Notes under the pieces: model-generated | What the model was told of the DNA's origin: nothing | Seen by the model: the letters and a program-made list of their open reading frames with translations, nothing else | The model's database searches: none | Translations under genes and position numbers: made by a program | Shown here: piece after piece, positions 46,222 through 47,373 of the stretch | Numbering within the stretch: position 1 is the first letter of the stretch | Layout: every line of letters begins with the position of its first letter | Origin: Phaeoceros laevis | Lineage: Eukaryota; Anthocerotophyta; Anthocerotopsida; Notothyladales | Assembly: GCA_049999765.1 (NCBI GenBank) | Contig: JBNGIQ010009352.1 | Location: forward strand, 1-47,373 | Direction of reading: 5' to 3' | DNA length: 47,373 nucleotides

Positions 46222-47373
46222 TAAATTTGATGTGTCTGGGACAACACAACATCAGTGGAGGCTACTGAAATTGCAGGTAGGTGTCATGTTCATGCATGAC
46301 CATTGTCAGTTTGTTGCAGCTGGCATGTACTGAGCTTCTGTCAATTCGTGCTGTGCAGTATCACAGAACCCCAAAACCATTAGACATGGCATTTCCACGG
46401 TCTATACTGGGAAGAAGGCAGTCTGGTTCGTCGCCAGTCTCTATGGGGCTTTATTCAAACAGCTTTGGGTCAGCATCTGTAGGTGGCAGTGGCAGTTTGA
46501 ACGATATTTTAAAGTTGTGCTCTTCCTCCTATGTGCCTAAAGCTTGCTGCCAGGAATCTTGTTCTTGCTTCAAGAAGGCCACATAATCTCAGCAACCAGT
46601 CAAGCGTATGTATTCTGGTATATCCATAGACCTGACCTTACTTTGCTCTTATGATCAGGTTGCTTGTGCACTACCGTAGCCAACTCAGTCTAACTGGGTT
46701 TGATGTCTAGCTGTAGGGGACGGGGCTGCCCATCAACACACAAGATTCTGATCTGTGAACAGGCATGGTCTTAGATCTGGCTGCCCAGTTGTGTGAATCA
46801 CGAGTTGGGGAGGCTTGAAGCATTCATAGATTGGTGGTGCAGGTTGTCCGGCCCGAAGAAATATCTTTGAACATGGAGATCTAAACTTTCAAATCGGCAT
46901 TCAGGATGCTGCTGTGATTGACTGACAGGTTGGACGAGAGGATTATCTCTCGCTTGTCAGCTCTTGACCCTGGAGCGACACTCTGGACGCTTTCTGACAA
47001 GTTTAGACTAATAAATTACAGCTTTAGTGAATAACAGAGCTGGATTTGGTTCATCAATTTCATCGAGTGAGGAGGATGATGATGAGTACTTGTCAATTTC
47101 ATCGTTTCCACAATCACAAGGGGAGTTGTAGGTATAACAGCTGACAGGGATGATGATGATGATTAATGTTGAACCTCCGGGATTAACTGGGAGGACAGAA
47201 TTGTTAAAGCATTTTCTGGCAATACCGTATTTAGTTTGAAATTTTGTAATGAGCCCGGCAGCTTAGTTAGGAGTATCAGGCAGAATAGTTGCCAGCTGTG
47301 GGGTAGATCCTTCTAGCTATGCTGCTGTGAGGCCCTGCGGATTTTAGGGGAGACTAGGGTTAGGTAAGGCAAA
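46222..47373 (+). other. Downstream region with one small unassigned ORF
   Basis: An ORF at 46386-46586 (MAFPRSILGRRQSGSSPVSM, 66 aa, Ser/Gly-rich, Cys-rich end) has no recognised domain; it may be PPR4 3' UTR or an exon of another gene. AATAAA occurs at about 47010 (plus strand) and could serve as a polyadenylation signal. GATGAT runs occur at about 47077 and 47149. Nothing else is seen. Confidence 0.3.

Overview
This is nuclear DNA of a plant, most likely a fern or another seed-free vascular plant. Evidence: a cluster of long PLS-class pentatricopeptide-repeat (PPR) genes with almost no introns; C-termini of the WW type (PGxSWW) and the KP/GRP type (KKPA...GRP), variants that published DYW surveys associate with ferns, lycophytes and hornworts; a seven-exon LSD1-like zinc-finger gene with ordinary plant GT-AG introns; plant-type Ty3/gypsy retrotransposons primed by initiator Met tRNA; and an assembly gap of exactly 100 N. 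The species cannot be named from sequence alone.

Layout. 1-1754 is AT-rich host DNA with a trinucleotide microsatellite and a 40-bp tandem repeat. 1755-13343 (minus strand, element E1) and 13468-25053 (plus strand, element E2) are two full-length but mutated Ty3/gypsy elements lying head to head, 124 bp apart. 25054-27513 is intergenic, with a broken coiled-coil ORF, a possible SINE and a 42-bp repeat. 27514-46134 holds four PPR genes: PPR1 +, PPR2 +, PPR3 -, PPR4 +. An LSD1-like gene (31519-33055, minus) and at least two decayed PPR copies lie between them. The last 1.2 kb has no convincing gene.

The retrotransposons. E1 and E2 differ in LTR sequence but share an unusual plan: small ORF, Gag, protease, a conserved ~300-400 aa spacer, RT, RNase H, linker, Cys-rich zinc-finger module, integrase, then a second copy of the small ORF. 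Their ends are also unusual. The stretch bounded by 4-bp target duplications starts TGTGGC and ends GCCACA, but the last ~12 nt (B) exist only after the 3' LTR and again between the polypurine tract and the 3' LTR; the 5' LTR runs straight into the primer site without them. The internal copy makes the palindrome CGCCACAATTGTGGCG, which looks like a joined-ends junction. Both elements therefore look like cDNA that was circularised and reopened at that palindrome before insertion (inference). Both are dead through frameshifts, lost catalytic residues and many stops that look like G:C to A:T decay.

The PPR cluster. All four genes carry, whole or damaged, an N-terminal motif like the PDF motif of organellar single-stranded DNA-binding (OSB) proteins. 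PPR1-3 have WW-type C-termini and have lost or are losing the DYW deaminase domain. PPR4 keeps a complete domain ending in GRP, the variant proposed for U-to-C RNA editing. PPR1 and PPR2 consist largely of 312-bp tandem repeats. The LSD1-like gene is unrelated to its neighbours in function (cell-death control) and is seen only by assembling short exons.
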